Shown: positions 16,348-23,779 of the stretch, piece after piece
Numbering within the stretch: position 1 is the stretch's first letter
Layout: each line of letters starts with the position of its first letter
Assembly: GCA_031281765.1 (NCBI GenBank)
Contig: JAITEX010000013.1
Coordinates: 1 to 33,964 of the forward strand
DNA from: Eubacteriales Family XIII. Incertae Sedis bacterium
GTDB taxonomy: Bacteria; Bacillota; Clostridia; Peptostreptococcales; Anaerovoracaceae
Reading direction: 5' to 3'
DNA length: 33,964 nt
Notes under the pieces: model-generated
The model's database searches: none
Seen by the model: the letters and a program-made list of their open reading frames with translations, nothing else
Told to the model about the DNA's origin: nothing
Made by a program: the position numbers and the translations under genes

Positions 16348-17250
16348 TTACTTTGGCCGTTGCTGTTCCCGCATTCTCTGTATCTGGGCGTGACGGCGTT
16401 CGCGCGCGGGGTCGGGCTGCTGGTTTTGTTGCAGCAAACGGTTTGGCTCACCGTCCTCATTCTGCGAAGAAGATATGCGCGGTTCGTTCCAAATCATCGT
16501 TGAGGGGAACTCCACCATCGGTACCTCCTTGCTCGGTCGGCCGGGGCGCTTCCACGGACGGCGCCTGCGTATCATCTGCCACGCGGGTTGTTCGTAGGTC
16601 AGCAGCCACTGCTGTGGATAGAACAGTTCATAGAGCGCCAGGAAGAGAATGAGCATCATGCCCGCGAGCAGCCAGCCGCCAAGTACGTCCGTCGGATAGT
16701 GTACCCCGAGGTAGATACGGCTCAGGCCGATACCAAACGCAAGCAAGGAAAGCGCTATCGTGAAAAACCACGACGCGCCGGGATTGTTCCGGAGGAAGAA
16801 ATAGCGGCGCAGCAGTATCATCAGCAGAATATAGAGCATGAATCCGGCGCTCGCATGGCCGCTCGGAAAACTGTAGGATCCGATGTCGATAAGGCGCAGC
16901 GCCTCATCGGGGCGTACGCGTTCCACGATTCCCTTTATTATCGCATTGACGAGGGCGCACAGCAGGACGCCTATTGAGGCGGGGGCGCCGAAACGGAAGC
17001 GCGTGGGCAGTATGAGCAGGACTGCGCATACGCCGATAATGGTATACGTATTCGCGCAGAATGTGAGGATCTTCATCACACTCGTCAAAAAATTGTTCCG
17101 CAGAGCGACAAAGGCGTCAAGAACCGGTTTGTCGACGTCCGCCGTCTTGCCCGTCGTCACAAGAATCGTGCAGAGGACAAACAGCGCGAGCAAAGCCGCA
17201 AAGATGATCCATTTCACTATTGACGGTTTTTTCTGTTCGTAAATTTCCAT
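16348..17250 (-). CDS. PAP2-family membrane phosphatase
   Basis: This is a multi-pass membrane phosphatase of the PAP2 superfamily, which dephosphorylates lipids such as phosphatidic acid, phosphatidylglycerol phosphate or undecaprenyl pyrophosphate. All three catalytic motifs are present: KGIVERVRP (106-114), PSGH (129-132) and SRIYLGVHYPTD (177-188). About six membrane segments lie between 12 and 215. A basic, Gln- and Pro-rich tail of about 75 residues (RRRRPWKRPGRPSK onward) is extra. It is the last gene after the nucleotidyltransferase and PlsC, 9 bases downstream of the latter. No clear ribosome binding site is seen. The exact lipid substrate cannot be told. Confidence 0.85.
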   Translation of the reverse strand: MEIYEQKKPSIVKWIIFAALLALFVLCTILVTTGKTADVDKPVLDAFVALRNNFLTSVMKILTFCANTYTIIGVCAVLLILPTRFRFGAPASIGVLLCALVNAIIKGIVERVRPDEALRLIDIGSYSFPSGHASAGFMLYILLMILLRRYFFLRNNPGASWFFTIALSLLAFGIGLSRIYLGVHYPTDVLGGWLLAGMMLILFLALYELFYPQQWLLTYEQPAWQMIRRRRPWKRPGRPSKEVPMVEFPSTMIWNEPRISSSQNEDGEPNRLLQQNQQPDPARERRHAQIQRMREQQRPK

Positions 17251-17259
17251 AGAATAATT

Positions 17260-18009
17260 TTATACCACACCGTTCCATTCGTCGAGCTTTGATCTCACGA
17301 TACCCTCAACCCGTTCCGCAAGGCCCGCGGCCTCTTCCTTTGTCAGCGACGCCGTTTCGATGGGCGGGTGTACGTAAAAATTCACCGTATGTGGCCGAAT
17401 ATAGCCCTTTTCCTCGTAGAGATGCCACGAGCCGCGTATCGTTACGGGTACCACGGGGACGCCCGTGCGCAGCGCGAGCCGCAGGCTCCCTTTTTTGAAC
17501 GAAGCCATGCCGTCGCCGAGATACCTCGTCCCTTCCGGGAAAATCACGAGTGAAAACCCCTCGCGCAGATATTCCTCGCCTTCGCGGAAAACCTCTACGG
17601 CCGCGCGCGGATCCCCCTGCACGAGAAAGACGCTGCGTATGCGCCGTATCCACCGGCCGAAAAAAGGAAGCTTCCCGAGGTTTTGTTTCGCCACAAAGCC
17701 GATTTGCCGTTTCCGGAAGAGTGCGAGGAATACGAAAATATCGCCGTAGGCCTGATGGTTCGAAACGAAGAGCGCCGGTTCTGCGGGTATGCGTTCAAGC
17801 CCTTCGGCCCGTATGTCCGCGCCGAATTTCTGCGTGATTTTTGCGCCCCACCATGACGAGGCTTTCAATATCGCCTCACGTTCCCCGCGGAAATCACCGG
17901 CCACTCTGCACCGGTCCGCCTCGGCGCCGAATTTGCGTATGTGAAAGAGGCTCCAGAGTATCCACGAAAAAAATCGCAGGTTTTTAAAGAATTTCGTCAC
18001 CGCTTCCAT
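17260..18009 (-). CDS. plsC: 1-acyl-sn-glycerol-3-phosphate acyltransferase (PlsC-like)
   Basis: PlsC-type enzymes add the second acyl chain to lysophosphatidic acid, making phosphatidic acid. The 249 residues show the HX4D motif NHQAYGD (84-90) and FPEGTR (157-162), plus GVPVVPVTI near the C-terminal half. A hydrophobic stretch at 12-23 could sit in the membrane. The ATG at 18009 is preferred to 18042 because it follows GGAG at 8 bases and avoids overlap with the upstream gene. It lies between a sugar-nucleotidyltransferase and a PAP2 phosphatase, pointing to envelope lipid synthesis. Other acyl-acceptors are possible. Confidence 0.85.
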   Translation of the reverse strand: MEAVTKFFKNLRFFSWILWSLFHIRKFGAEADRCRVAGDFRGEREAILKASSWWGAKITQKFGADIRAEGLERIPAEPALFVSNHQAYGDIFVFLALFRKRQIGFVAKQNLGKLPFFGRWIRRIRSVFLVQGDPRAAVEVFREGEEYLREGFSLVIFPEGTRYLGDGMASFKKGSLRLALRTGVPVVPVTIRGSWHLYEEKGYIRPHTVNFYVHPPIETASLTKEEAAGLAERVEGIVRSKLDEWNGVV

Positions 18010-18013
18010 CAGT

Positions 18014-18931
18014 TCATCTCCATAGCTTGTCGGGATAGACACCCCTGTCCTTCAGCGCCTGCAGCGCGCTGACCACCGATTTCCGGTCCTCCTTGTACGT
18101 GATGCCGTACCAATGGTCGTCGGTCGTCATCACTTTCACGGTCGCTTCGCCGGCGTCCTTCATATCGCCGACCGTACGCGGCAGCTGATACTCGCCCCGC
18201 AGCGGGTCTGTGCGCAGTATCCTGTCCAATGCGGCGGGAAATTCCCGGACCGCTATTTCCATAAACCCCTCCGTGAAGCCCCAGAAGTTCATCGAGACCA
18301 CGGCGTCGGCCGGCAGCGGAATCCACGTCTCGTCGTCTTCCGTATAGGCGATCTCCGCGCCGCGCCGCATTATCTTCAGGCGCTCGTCGACGCCCGCCAT
18401 AAACCCGTCCGCGTCCACGCGGCAGATGCCGCGCGCCACATGACCGTTTTCCGTCACCGTATTCTTCAGCGTATAGCCGACCATCGCGTAACGCGCCGTT
18501 TCATCGTTTTTAGCCGATGAAAGGTAATCGAACATAAGCTGGTAGGCGTGCGGCCCGTAATAATCGTCTGCGTTTATCACGACAAAGGGCCCGCTCACCG
18601 CATGCCGCGCGGCCATCACCGCGTGGCAGGTCCCCCACGGCTTCACCCTGCCCTCCGGCACGCGATACCCGGCCGGCAGGTCATCGAGCCGCTGGAAGGC
18701 GTAGTCTATGTCGATATGTTTTCCGGCGCCCTCATCCAAAAGCGCGCGCACGTCCGCTTCTATATTTTTATTAATAACGAAAACCGCCTTCTCGAATCCG
18801 GCGAGGAGCGCGTCATACAGCGAAAAATCAGCAATGTTCTCGCCCTGCTCACTTACGGGCTCTATCTGTTTCAGTCCACCGTACCGCGAACCCATGCCCG
18901 CCGCCATCACTACAAGTACCGGTTTGTCCAT
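18014..18931 (-). CDS. Nucleotidyltransferase family protein (sugar-phosphate type)
   Basis: The 305 residues match the NTP_transferase fold that joins an NTP to a sugar phosphate. The N-terminal loop is VVMAAGMGSRYGGLKQIEPV, and the metal-binding segment is FVVINADDYYG. WGTCHAVMAARH also fits the family. The actual sugar cannot be told from sequence. GGAGG lies just upstream of the ATG. On the minus strand a TATAAT (18983-18978) lies upstream without a good -35. It is the first gene of the operon with PlsC and PAP2; its stop lies 4 bases before the PlsC start, indicating coupling. A cell-wall or glycolipid role is inferred from the neighbours. Confidence 0.85.
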   Translation of the reverse strand: MDKPVLVVMAAGMGSRYGGLKQIEPVSEQGENIADFSLYDALLAGFEKAVFVINKNIEADVRALLDEGAGKHIDIDYAFQRLDDLPAGYRVPEGRVKPWGTCHAVMAARHAVSGPFVVINADDYYGPHAYQLMFDYLSSAKNDETARYAMVGYTLKNTVTENGHVARGICRVDADGFMAGVDERLKIMRRGAEIAYTEDDETWIPLPADAVVSMNFWGFTEGFMEIAVREFPAALDRILRTDPLRGEYQLPRTVGDMKDAGEATVKVMTTDDHWYGITYKEDRKSVVSALQALKDRGVYPDKLWR

Positions 18932-19088
18932 ATATTCCTCCTGTTATACCGAAAGCTCCTGTCATATAGCCTTATATATTATAACCTCTTATCGCGGAAT
19001 CCGTACCACTTGAGCGAAATCGCTTTACTTCCGCGTATGGCTTCATATAATTTTATAATAGCACTCAATAAAAAACGGGGGAACGAAT

Positions 19089-19895
19089 ATGGAAATCAAA
19101 AACAAACACTCACGGACCGCCTACCGCGTCTTTTGGGGCATGGTGTTCCTGCTCGCGGGCGCGGCCATCATACTGAACGTCACGGGGATATTCGAAATCC
19201 CGAGCGGCGTAGATCTCGGCGACCTCGTCTGGTCCGTCGCGCTTGCGCTCGTCTTCGTATGGAGCATTCTCCACCGGTTCTGGTTCTTCACCTTCTGCGC
19301 CATCATCGGCGCGGGCGCCGTCTGGAGGGACCAGCTCGGCTTGCCGAACGAAAGCTTTTGGCCCATTGCCGGTGCGGCGTTATTGCTGAGCATCGGCCTG
19401 TCCATCCTGCTCAAGCCGAAACGCCGGTATGATTGGTCATACGAATATATCGGGAGATCTTCGCCCGGGCAGGGCGGATCGGACGGAAGTGAGGCGCAGA
19501 CGCCGCACAAGGAAGGCGTTGCTTCTTCCGGCGGCATACACACCTCCGCGACCGGGGACGATAATGACGTCTTTATCAAGGCTTCGTTCGGCGCGACCAT
19601 CAAATACGTGAACGCGCAGGCGCTGAAACACGCCTATCTCGACTGCTCGTTCGGCTCCATCAAGGCCTTTTTCGACAATGCGGCCATCCATGCGGACGGC
19701 GCCGTCATAGAGATAGACAATTCCTTCGGCGGCGTGGAGCTGTATATCCCGAAAGAATGGCGTTTGACGGACGACATCAATCGCATGCTCGGCGGCGTTG
19801 ACGTGAAAAACCCCGGTTTCGAAAAAGCGACGGGGCCCCCGGTCACACTGACCGGCAGCGTCAAATTCGGCGGCATAGAAATCATCTATGTGTAG
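19089..19895 (+). CDS. LiaF-like transmembrane protein
   Basis: The 268-residue protein starts with four membrane segments (about 13-32, 44-60, 64-80, 90-108), then a charged linker (about 115-155), then a C-terminal beta-rich domain with FIKASFGATIKYV, LDCSFGSIKAFFDN, IDNSFGGVELYIPKEW and VKFGGIEIIYV. This repeat pattern is that of LiaF and related cell-wall-stress sensors. The ATG follows CGGGGGAACGAAT. A TATAAT at 19054-19059 lies upstream. The next gene is a LytTR regulator, a frequent partner of such proteins, so the pair could form a sensing unit, which is inference. Confidence 0.8.
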   Translation: MEIKNKHSRTAYRVFWGMVFLLAGAAIILNVTGIFEIPSGVDLGDLVWSVALALVFVWSILHRFWFFTFCAIIGAGAVWRDQLGLPNESFWPIAGAALLLSIGLSILLKPKRRYDWSYEYIGRSSPGQGGSDGSEAQTPHKEGVASSGGIHTSATGDDNDVFIKASFGATIKYVNAQALKHAYLDCSFGSIKAFFDNAAIHADGAVIEIDNSFGGVELYIPKEWRLTDDINRMLGGVDVKNPGFEKATGPPVTLTGSVKFGGIEIIYV

Positions 19896-19906
19896 CGACG
19901 TACAAC

Positions 19907-19946
19907 GACACAAATAAGAACGTCCCCATTGTGTTCCCATTGTGTT
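19907..19946 (+). repeat. Palindromic repeat, copy B (40 bp)
   Basis: It starts GACACAAATAAGAACGTCC and ends with a perfect tandem of the 11-mer CCCATTGTGTT. ACACAA can pair with TTGTGT. It fills most of the 74-base gap between the LiaF-like and LytTR genes and lies just before a TATAAT at 19955-19960. It may therefore contribute upstream promoter sequence for the LytTR gene. Confidence 0.8.
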
Positions 19947-19969
19947 CGATTTAGTATAATAGAGGCACT

Positions 19970-20416
19970 ATGAAGCTGCGCATTGAAACGGACGAAAACG
20001 CGGAAGAAACCGAAGTCGTGATACGCTGTCGGGAAATAGACAGTGAGGTCGCGGGAATACAGAACGCCGTGCTCACGCGGGCGGCGGGCGGCGCGAAGAT
20101 ACGCCTGTCGAAAGGCGGCGAGGATTTTTTCCTGCGGCCGGACGAGATATTATTCTTTGAATCCGAGGGCGGCCGGACGCGGGCGCATACGGCCGGCGAG
20201 GTCTTTGAGACAAAACTGCGGCTCTATGAGCTTGAGGAAGCGTTGCCGCGCGGCTTTCTGCGCGTATCCAAATCGGCCATTCTGAATACGGGCAGGATAT
20301 ATTCCATCGCGAAGAACCTGACGGGGCCGAGCATCGTAAGCTTCCGCGGCAGCCACAAACAAATCAGCGTGAGCCGCCAATACTTCTCCTTGTTGAGCGA
20401 CAGGTTGGAGCGGTAA
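19970..20416 (+). CDS. LytTR-domain DNA-binding regulator
   Basis: The 148-residue protein has a C-terminal LytTR domain at about 45-145 (FFLRPDEILFFESEGGRTRA, LYELEEALPRGFLRVSKSAI, SRQYFSLLSDRL) and a short N-terminal segment with no receiver domain. Proteins of this shape bind DNA as transcription regulators, here probably linked to the LiaF-like membrane protein. AGAGGC precedes the ATG and TATAAT lies at 19955-19960. The gap after it (20417-20533) holds a small hairpin GGAAAT-TTGCG-ATTTCC and a -10-like TATAAT at 20482-20487 ahead of scfA. Confidence 0.9.
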   Translation: MKLRIETDENAEETEVVIRCREIDSEVAGIQNAVLTRAAGGAKIRLSKGGEDFFLRPDEILFFESEGGRTRAHTAGEVFETKLRLYELEEALPRGFLRVSKSAILNTGRIYSIAKNLTGPSIVSFRGSHKQISVSRQYFSLLSDRLER

Positions 20417-20533
20417 ACAGGGAAATTTGCGATTTCCTGAGCGGCGCTATCGCGATGGTACAAATATCGCGGCGGATAGAGTATAATAGTAAACGGTAAT
20501 TATACAAAGCATTGAAACGGAAAGAGGAATGCC

Positions 20534-20686
20534 ATGAAGCAAATAAAGACCATTTCGAAGGGTTCGGTCAAGGATATACGGAACAAGGGCTGCGGCGAAT
20601 GCCAGACGTCCTGCCAGTCCGCGTGCAAGACATCCTGCACGGTCGCGAACCAGGAGTGCGAGAATATTACTACTAAACGCAGATGA
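20534..20686 (+). CDS. scfA: SCIFF ranthipeptide precursor (six cysteines in forty-five residues)
   Basis: This 50-residue peptide carries six Cys at 20, 23, 27, 31, 35 and 42 within CGECQTSCQSACKTSCTV and the following NQEC. This is the nearly invariant core of the SCIFF family, widespread in Clostridia. The partner radical SAM enzyme makes thioether cross-links between these Cys and nearby residues, giving a ranthipeptide. The biological role of the product is not settled. AGAGGAAT precedes the ATG. The stop codon overlaps the scfB start as ATGA, so the two are co-translated. Confidence 0.95.
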   Translation: MKQIKTISKGSVKDIRNKGCGECQTSCQSACKTSCTVANQECENITTKRR

Positions 20687-22020
20687 TTCATCTCTTCACG
20701 TTCAAGGACCTGAATATCGTAACAGATACCGAAAGCGGCGCCGTTCACGTAGTGAGCGGCACTGTTTACGATATGCTGTCCGCAGCGGAACACAAAAAGG
20801 ACCGTCCCTTTTGTGTTGACGCGTCCACACAGCGAGAGGCAAAAGAGGAAATAGAGGAGCTTGTCCGCGAGGGACTGCTTTTTTCGGAGCCGGTTCCCGA
20901 GGAACTCGTGTCACCGGAGCTGCGCGAGCCCGTTATCAAGGCCATGTGCCTGCATATCGCGCATGATTGCAATATGCGCTGCGCCTACTGTTTCGCGGGG
21001 ACGGGCGAATACTCGGGCGAGCGCTCCCTGCTTCCGGCCGAAACGGGCCGGAACGCGATAGACTTTCTGCTTGAACATTCCGGAACCCGCAGGAACCTTG
21101 AGATAGACTTCTTCGGAGGCGAGCCGCTGATGAACTTCGGCGTCGTTCGTGACCTGGTTCGCTACGGGCGCGAACGCGAGCGGGAGCTTGGCAAGCATAT
21201 CCGCTTCACGCTCACGACGAACGGCCTTTTGCTCGACGACGAGAACTCGGCCTTTATCAATGAGCATATGGACAATGTGATTTTGAGTATCGACGGCAGG
21301 CCTGAAGTGAACGACCGCGTGAGGCGCACGGTAGCCGGCGGCGGTACATATGAGCATATTATAGGAAAGCTGCGGAGATTCGTGAAAGCGCGCGAAAAAG
21401 CCGGCAAACTCTACTACGTGCGCGGCACCTACACCGCGTATAACAAGGACTTTGCAGAGGACGTGGCGCATCTTGCCTCGCTCGGTTTCGGGAATGTCTC
21501 CGTCGAGCCCGTCGTGACTTCCGCCGAAGAGGACTTTGCGCTGACCGAAGCGGATATACCGGAGCTCTGCGCCGAATATGACCGGTTAGCCGACCTGATG
21601 ATAGAACGCGAAAAGAGCGGCGCGCCCCTTTCGTTTTTCCACTTCAATATCGACCTCTCGCAGGGCCCGTGCGTGTTCAAGCGCGCGGCGGGTTGCGGCG
21701 CCGGCACGGAATACGTGGCCGTGGCCGCAAACGGGGACCTCTATCCCTGCCACCAATTTGTCGGCGAGCCGGCATACCTGCTCGGCAACGTCAATGCGGG
21801 AAACTTTGAAAACCGCCTGTTTGACACGTTCAACACGGCGCACATCTTCAGCAAGCCCGCCTGCCGCGACTGCTGGGCGAAATACTGGTGCAGCGGCGGC
21901 TGCCACGCGAATGCGGTCCATATGAACGGCGATATTCTGCGGCCCCATGAACTCGTTTGCGCCCTCGAGCGCAAACGCCTCGAATGCGCCATCGGCCTTG
22001 CCGCGCTTGCTCAGATGTAG
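20683..22020 (+). CDS. scfB: SCIFF radical SAM maturase
   Basis: ScfB is the radical SAM/SPASM enzyme that forms thioether links in ScfA. The 445 residues begin MIHLFTFKDLNIVTDTESGA and carry the 4Fe-4S Cys motif CNMRCAYC (Cys96, 100, 103). The SPASM region has CGAGTEYVAVAANGDLYPCH and CRDCWAKYWCSGGC, then VCALERKR. Length is about normal. The start is fixed by the ATGA overlap with scfA. Residues about 36-45 (EHKKDRPFCV) are encoded by a repeat element inserted in frame between the N-terminal domain and the rest, and the frame stays open through it. Confidence 0.95.
   Translation: MIHLFTFKDLNIVTDTESGAVHVVSGTVYDMLSAAEHKKDRPFCVDASTQREAKEEIEELVREGLLFSEPVPEELVSPELREPVIKAMCLHIAHDCNMRCAYCFAGTGEYSGERSLLPAETGRNAIDFLLEHSGTRRNLEIDFFGGEPLMNFGVVRDLVRYGRERERELGKHIRFTLTTNGLLLDDENSAFINEHMDNVILSIDGRPEVNDRVRRTVAGGGTYEHIIGKLRRFVKAREKAGKLYYVRGTYTAYNKDFAEDVAHLASLGFGNVSVEPVVTSAEEDFALTEADIPELCAEYDRLADLMIEREKSGAPLSFFHFNIDLSQGPCVFKRAAGCGAGTEYVAVAANGDLYPCHQFVGEPAYLLGNVNAGNFENRLFDTFNTAHIFSKPACRDCWAKYWCSGGCHANAVHMNGDILRPHELVCALERKRLECAIGLAALAQM
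20789..20817 (+). repeat. Palindromic repeat, copy C (29 bp) inside scfB
   Basis: The 29 bases have two 14-base arms, AACACAAAAAGGAC and GTCCCTTTTGTGTT, around one central base, complementary at all but one position. It matches the first 29 bases of copy D (read on the minus strand) with two differences, lacking the 11-bp duplication. It lies in the coding sequence and is read through in frame as scfB residues 36-45. Confidence 0.8.
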
Positions 22021-22091
22021 ATATGTCAATGCGGGATTTGTGATACAGTCGCCCGTTTGGCGCGGAAACGCCGTCCGTGGCCGCCGTTTGA

Positions 22092-22120
22092 TTGAACGAC
22101 AGGGCGGTATGTGGTAAACT
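22092..22120 (+). promoter_or_regulatory. Promoter of the TetR-family gene
   Basis: TTGAAC (22092-22097) and TAAACT (22115-22120) are 17 bases apart. No TGACA-N4-TGTCA operator is seen near it, so the TetR gene is not obviously autoregulated through that motif. Confidence 0.5.
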
Positions 22121-22151
22121 AATGTAATGTTACGGATAAATCGGAGGCTCA

Positions 22152-22775
22152 ATGCCCACACAGACGTTTAATAATCTTAATGAAGAAAAAAAGACCCGAA
22201 TACTCGGGGCCGCAGCCAAGGAGTTCAGCCAGAGAAACGTAGAGGAGGCTTACCTCTCCAATATCGTAAACGACGCGAAGATAGCGAGGGGAAGCTTCTA
22301 TCAGTATTTCGCGAACAAGGAAGACCTGTACACCTATGTGTTCGAGAAGCTGAGGGCTGAACGCTCCGAGTATGTGCAACCCGCCTTCGAGTTTTACAAG
22401 ACCGAACCCTTTATGCGCTTCTTTGAGGAATTCTATGTATTGGACAGCGAGTTTTTATTGTCGCACCCCCAGCATATTGAACTCGGGAAGCACCTGTACG
22501 GACACGCGCACGGCGTTTCACGGCGATTGATACAGAATATCCAGACAAAGTACAAGGAGATGTTTCTGATTGCGATAGCTTACGACAAGGATCGCGGCCT
22601 CATATCGGAAGACATAAATACGGGCAGCTTAGCCGACCTCTGCGTTCATCTTACCACGGATATATTCATCTTCCAGTGCGTCATGGATCAACTTTCCCTG
22701 AGGAATATCAAGGAATATACGAAGAATATGCTGACCATTATACGGAAGGGCATAGAACCAAAACAGGGAGCCTGA
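22152..22775 (+). CDS. TetR/AcrR-family transcriptional regulator
   Basis: The 207-residue protein has an N-terminal helix-turn-helix at about 15-60 (RILGAAAKEFSQRNVEEAYL, then NIVNDAKIARGSFYQYFANKEDL), the TetR signature with GSFYQYF. The remaining 145 residues form a helical ligand-binding domain typical of the family, with no recognisable specificity. CGGAGGC sits 6 bases before the ATG. It converges on the minus-strand operon at 22973-26967 and is the only regulator near the twin TGACA-N4-TGTCA operators, so it probably binds them; this link is inference. Confidence 0.9.
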   Translation: MPTQTFNNLNEEKKTRILGAAAKEFSQRNVEEAYLSNIVNDAKIARGSFYQYFANKEDLYTYVFEKLRAERSEYVQPAFEFYKTEPFMRFFEEFYVLDSEFLLSHPQHIELGKHLYGHAHGVSRRLIQNIQTKYKEMFLIAIAYDKDRGLISEDINTGSLADLCVHLTTDIFIFQCVMDQLSLRNIKEYTKNMLTIIRKGIEPKQGA

Positions 22776-22790
22776 CGGCTCCCTGTTGTT
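22762..22790 (+). terminator. Terminator of the TetR gene
   Basis: An 11-bp perfect stem (AACAGGGAGCC with GGCTCCCTGTT) with loop TGAC is followed by GTT. The tetR stop codon lies in the loop. The T-rich tail merges with the left end of the MITE-like element. Confidence 0.75.
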
Positions 22791-22951
22791 ATTACGCCGG
22801 AAACCAATAGAGGGAAGTCGTGCGAATCTTTTCGCCAGTCTGCTTCGTTGTCAGAATCCTTACATACCACCAGTATGCGCGGTTCTTCCGCCTCGCATAC
22901 TGACGAAAATCCTCCGCTCTTTGTTCCTACTATTAGTTTCCGGCGTAATAA
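22789..22951. mobile_element. MITE-like element, 163 bp with 22-bp terminal inverted repeats
   Basis: The ends are inverted repeats: the left one (22789-22810, beginning TTATTACGCCGGAAAC) matches the reverse of the right one (22930-22951, ending GTTTCCGGCGTAATAA) at 21 of 22 positions. Inside, CAGTATGCG (22871-22879) pairs with CGCATACTG (22894-22902), and TTTTCGCCAG with CTGACGAAAA outside it. No coding frame is evident. It sits in the convergent gap between the tetR gene and the dehydrogenase gene. Target-site duplications are not clear. Confidence 0.65.
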
Positions 22952-22972
22952 TGAAGCGCTGTTATTCTGATT

Positions 22973-23698
22973 TTATAAACGCATACCGCCATTTACGCTG
23001 AGCAGATGCCCCGTGACATAGCTGCTTTCGTCGCTTGCGAGAAAGAGCGCGGCATTTGCGATTTCCACAGGTTCCCCGAGGCGTCCGAGCATGGTCAACC
23101 CCGCGAATTTATCCAAGAGGTCCTGCGGCACGGTTTTCAGTATATCGGTCATGACGTAACCGGGAGCGATGGCATTGCAGCGCACATTTGCCCCCTTGCG
23201 GGCGAATTCTTTGGCCCAGGTCTTTGCCATGCCCACTACGCCGGCCTTGGTCGCGGCATAATTCGTCTGGCCGATATTCCCGAATTCCCCGACAACGGAT
23301 GAAATGTTGATAATAGAACCGGAACCCTGTTCCATCATAAGCGGCCCGATGAGCCGGGCCATATTAAAGACCCCTTTGAGGTTGATGGCGATGACGAGGT
23401 CCCATATTTCGTCGGTCATCTTCTGTATCAGCGCGTCCCGCGTGATCCCCGCGTTGTTCACGAGCACATCGATTTTTCCGTGGCTGCCGGTGATTGCGGA
23501 AACCGCGTCCGCACAGCTTTGTGTGTCGGTAACATCCAACCGGATATATTCGACATTATCAGCCTCATAAGAGAGCGGCTGCAAATCACCGGCAAACACG
23601 ATTGCTCCCTCTCTTGCAAACAGCTTACAGCATTCCGCTCCTATACCGGCGGAACCCCCGGTCACTAATGCGACCTTTCCTTCCAAACGCTTACTCAT
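22973..23698 (-). CDS. Short-chain dehydrogenase/reductase (FabG-like)
   Basis: This 241-residue protein is an NAD(P)-dependent SDR. It has the cofactor loop TGGSAGIG (13-20), NNAG (91-94), Asn106, Ser134 in NISSVVG, Tyr147 and Lys151 in YAATK. The overall sequence resembles 3-oxoacyl-ACP/CoA reductases. AAGGAGGC precedes the ATG. It is the last gene of the minus operon, 81 bases after the hydrolase. Since the operon also holds a CoA-transferase and a KASIII-like enzyme, oxidation of a 3-hydroxyacyl-CoA is more likely than fatty-acid synthesis, which is inference. Confidence 0.9.
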   Translation of the reverse strand: MSKRLEGKVALVTGGSAGIGAECCKLFAREGAIVFAGDLQPLSYEADNVEYIRLDVTDTQSCADAVSAITGSHGKIDVLVNNAGITRDALIQKMTDEIWDLVIAINLKGVFNMARLIGPLMMEQGSGSIINISSVVGEFGNIGQTNYAATKAGVVGMAKTWAKEFARKGANVRCNAIAPGYVMTDILKTVPQDLLDKFAGLTMLGRLGEPVEIANAALFLASDESSYVTGHLLSVNGGMRL

Positions 23699-23779
23699 AA
23701 AAATTGCCTCCTTATATAATTAATTGCTTTAACAGTAACGAATAACGAATCTTGATTGTGGCGAAGCGCGCCCGCGCCT

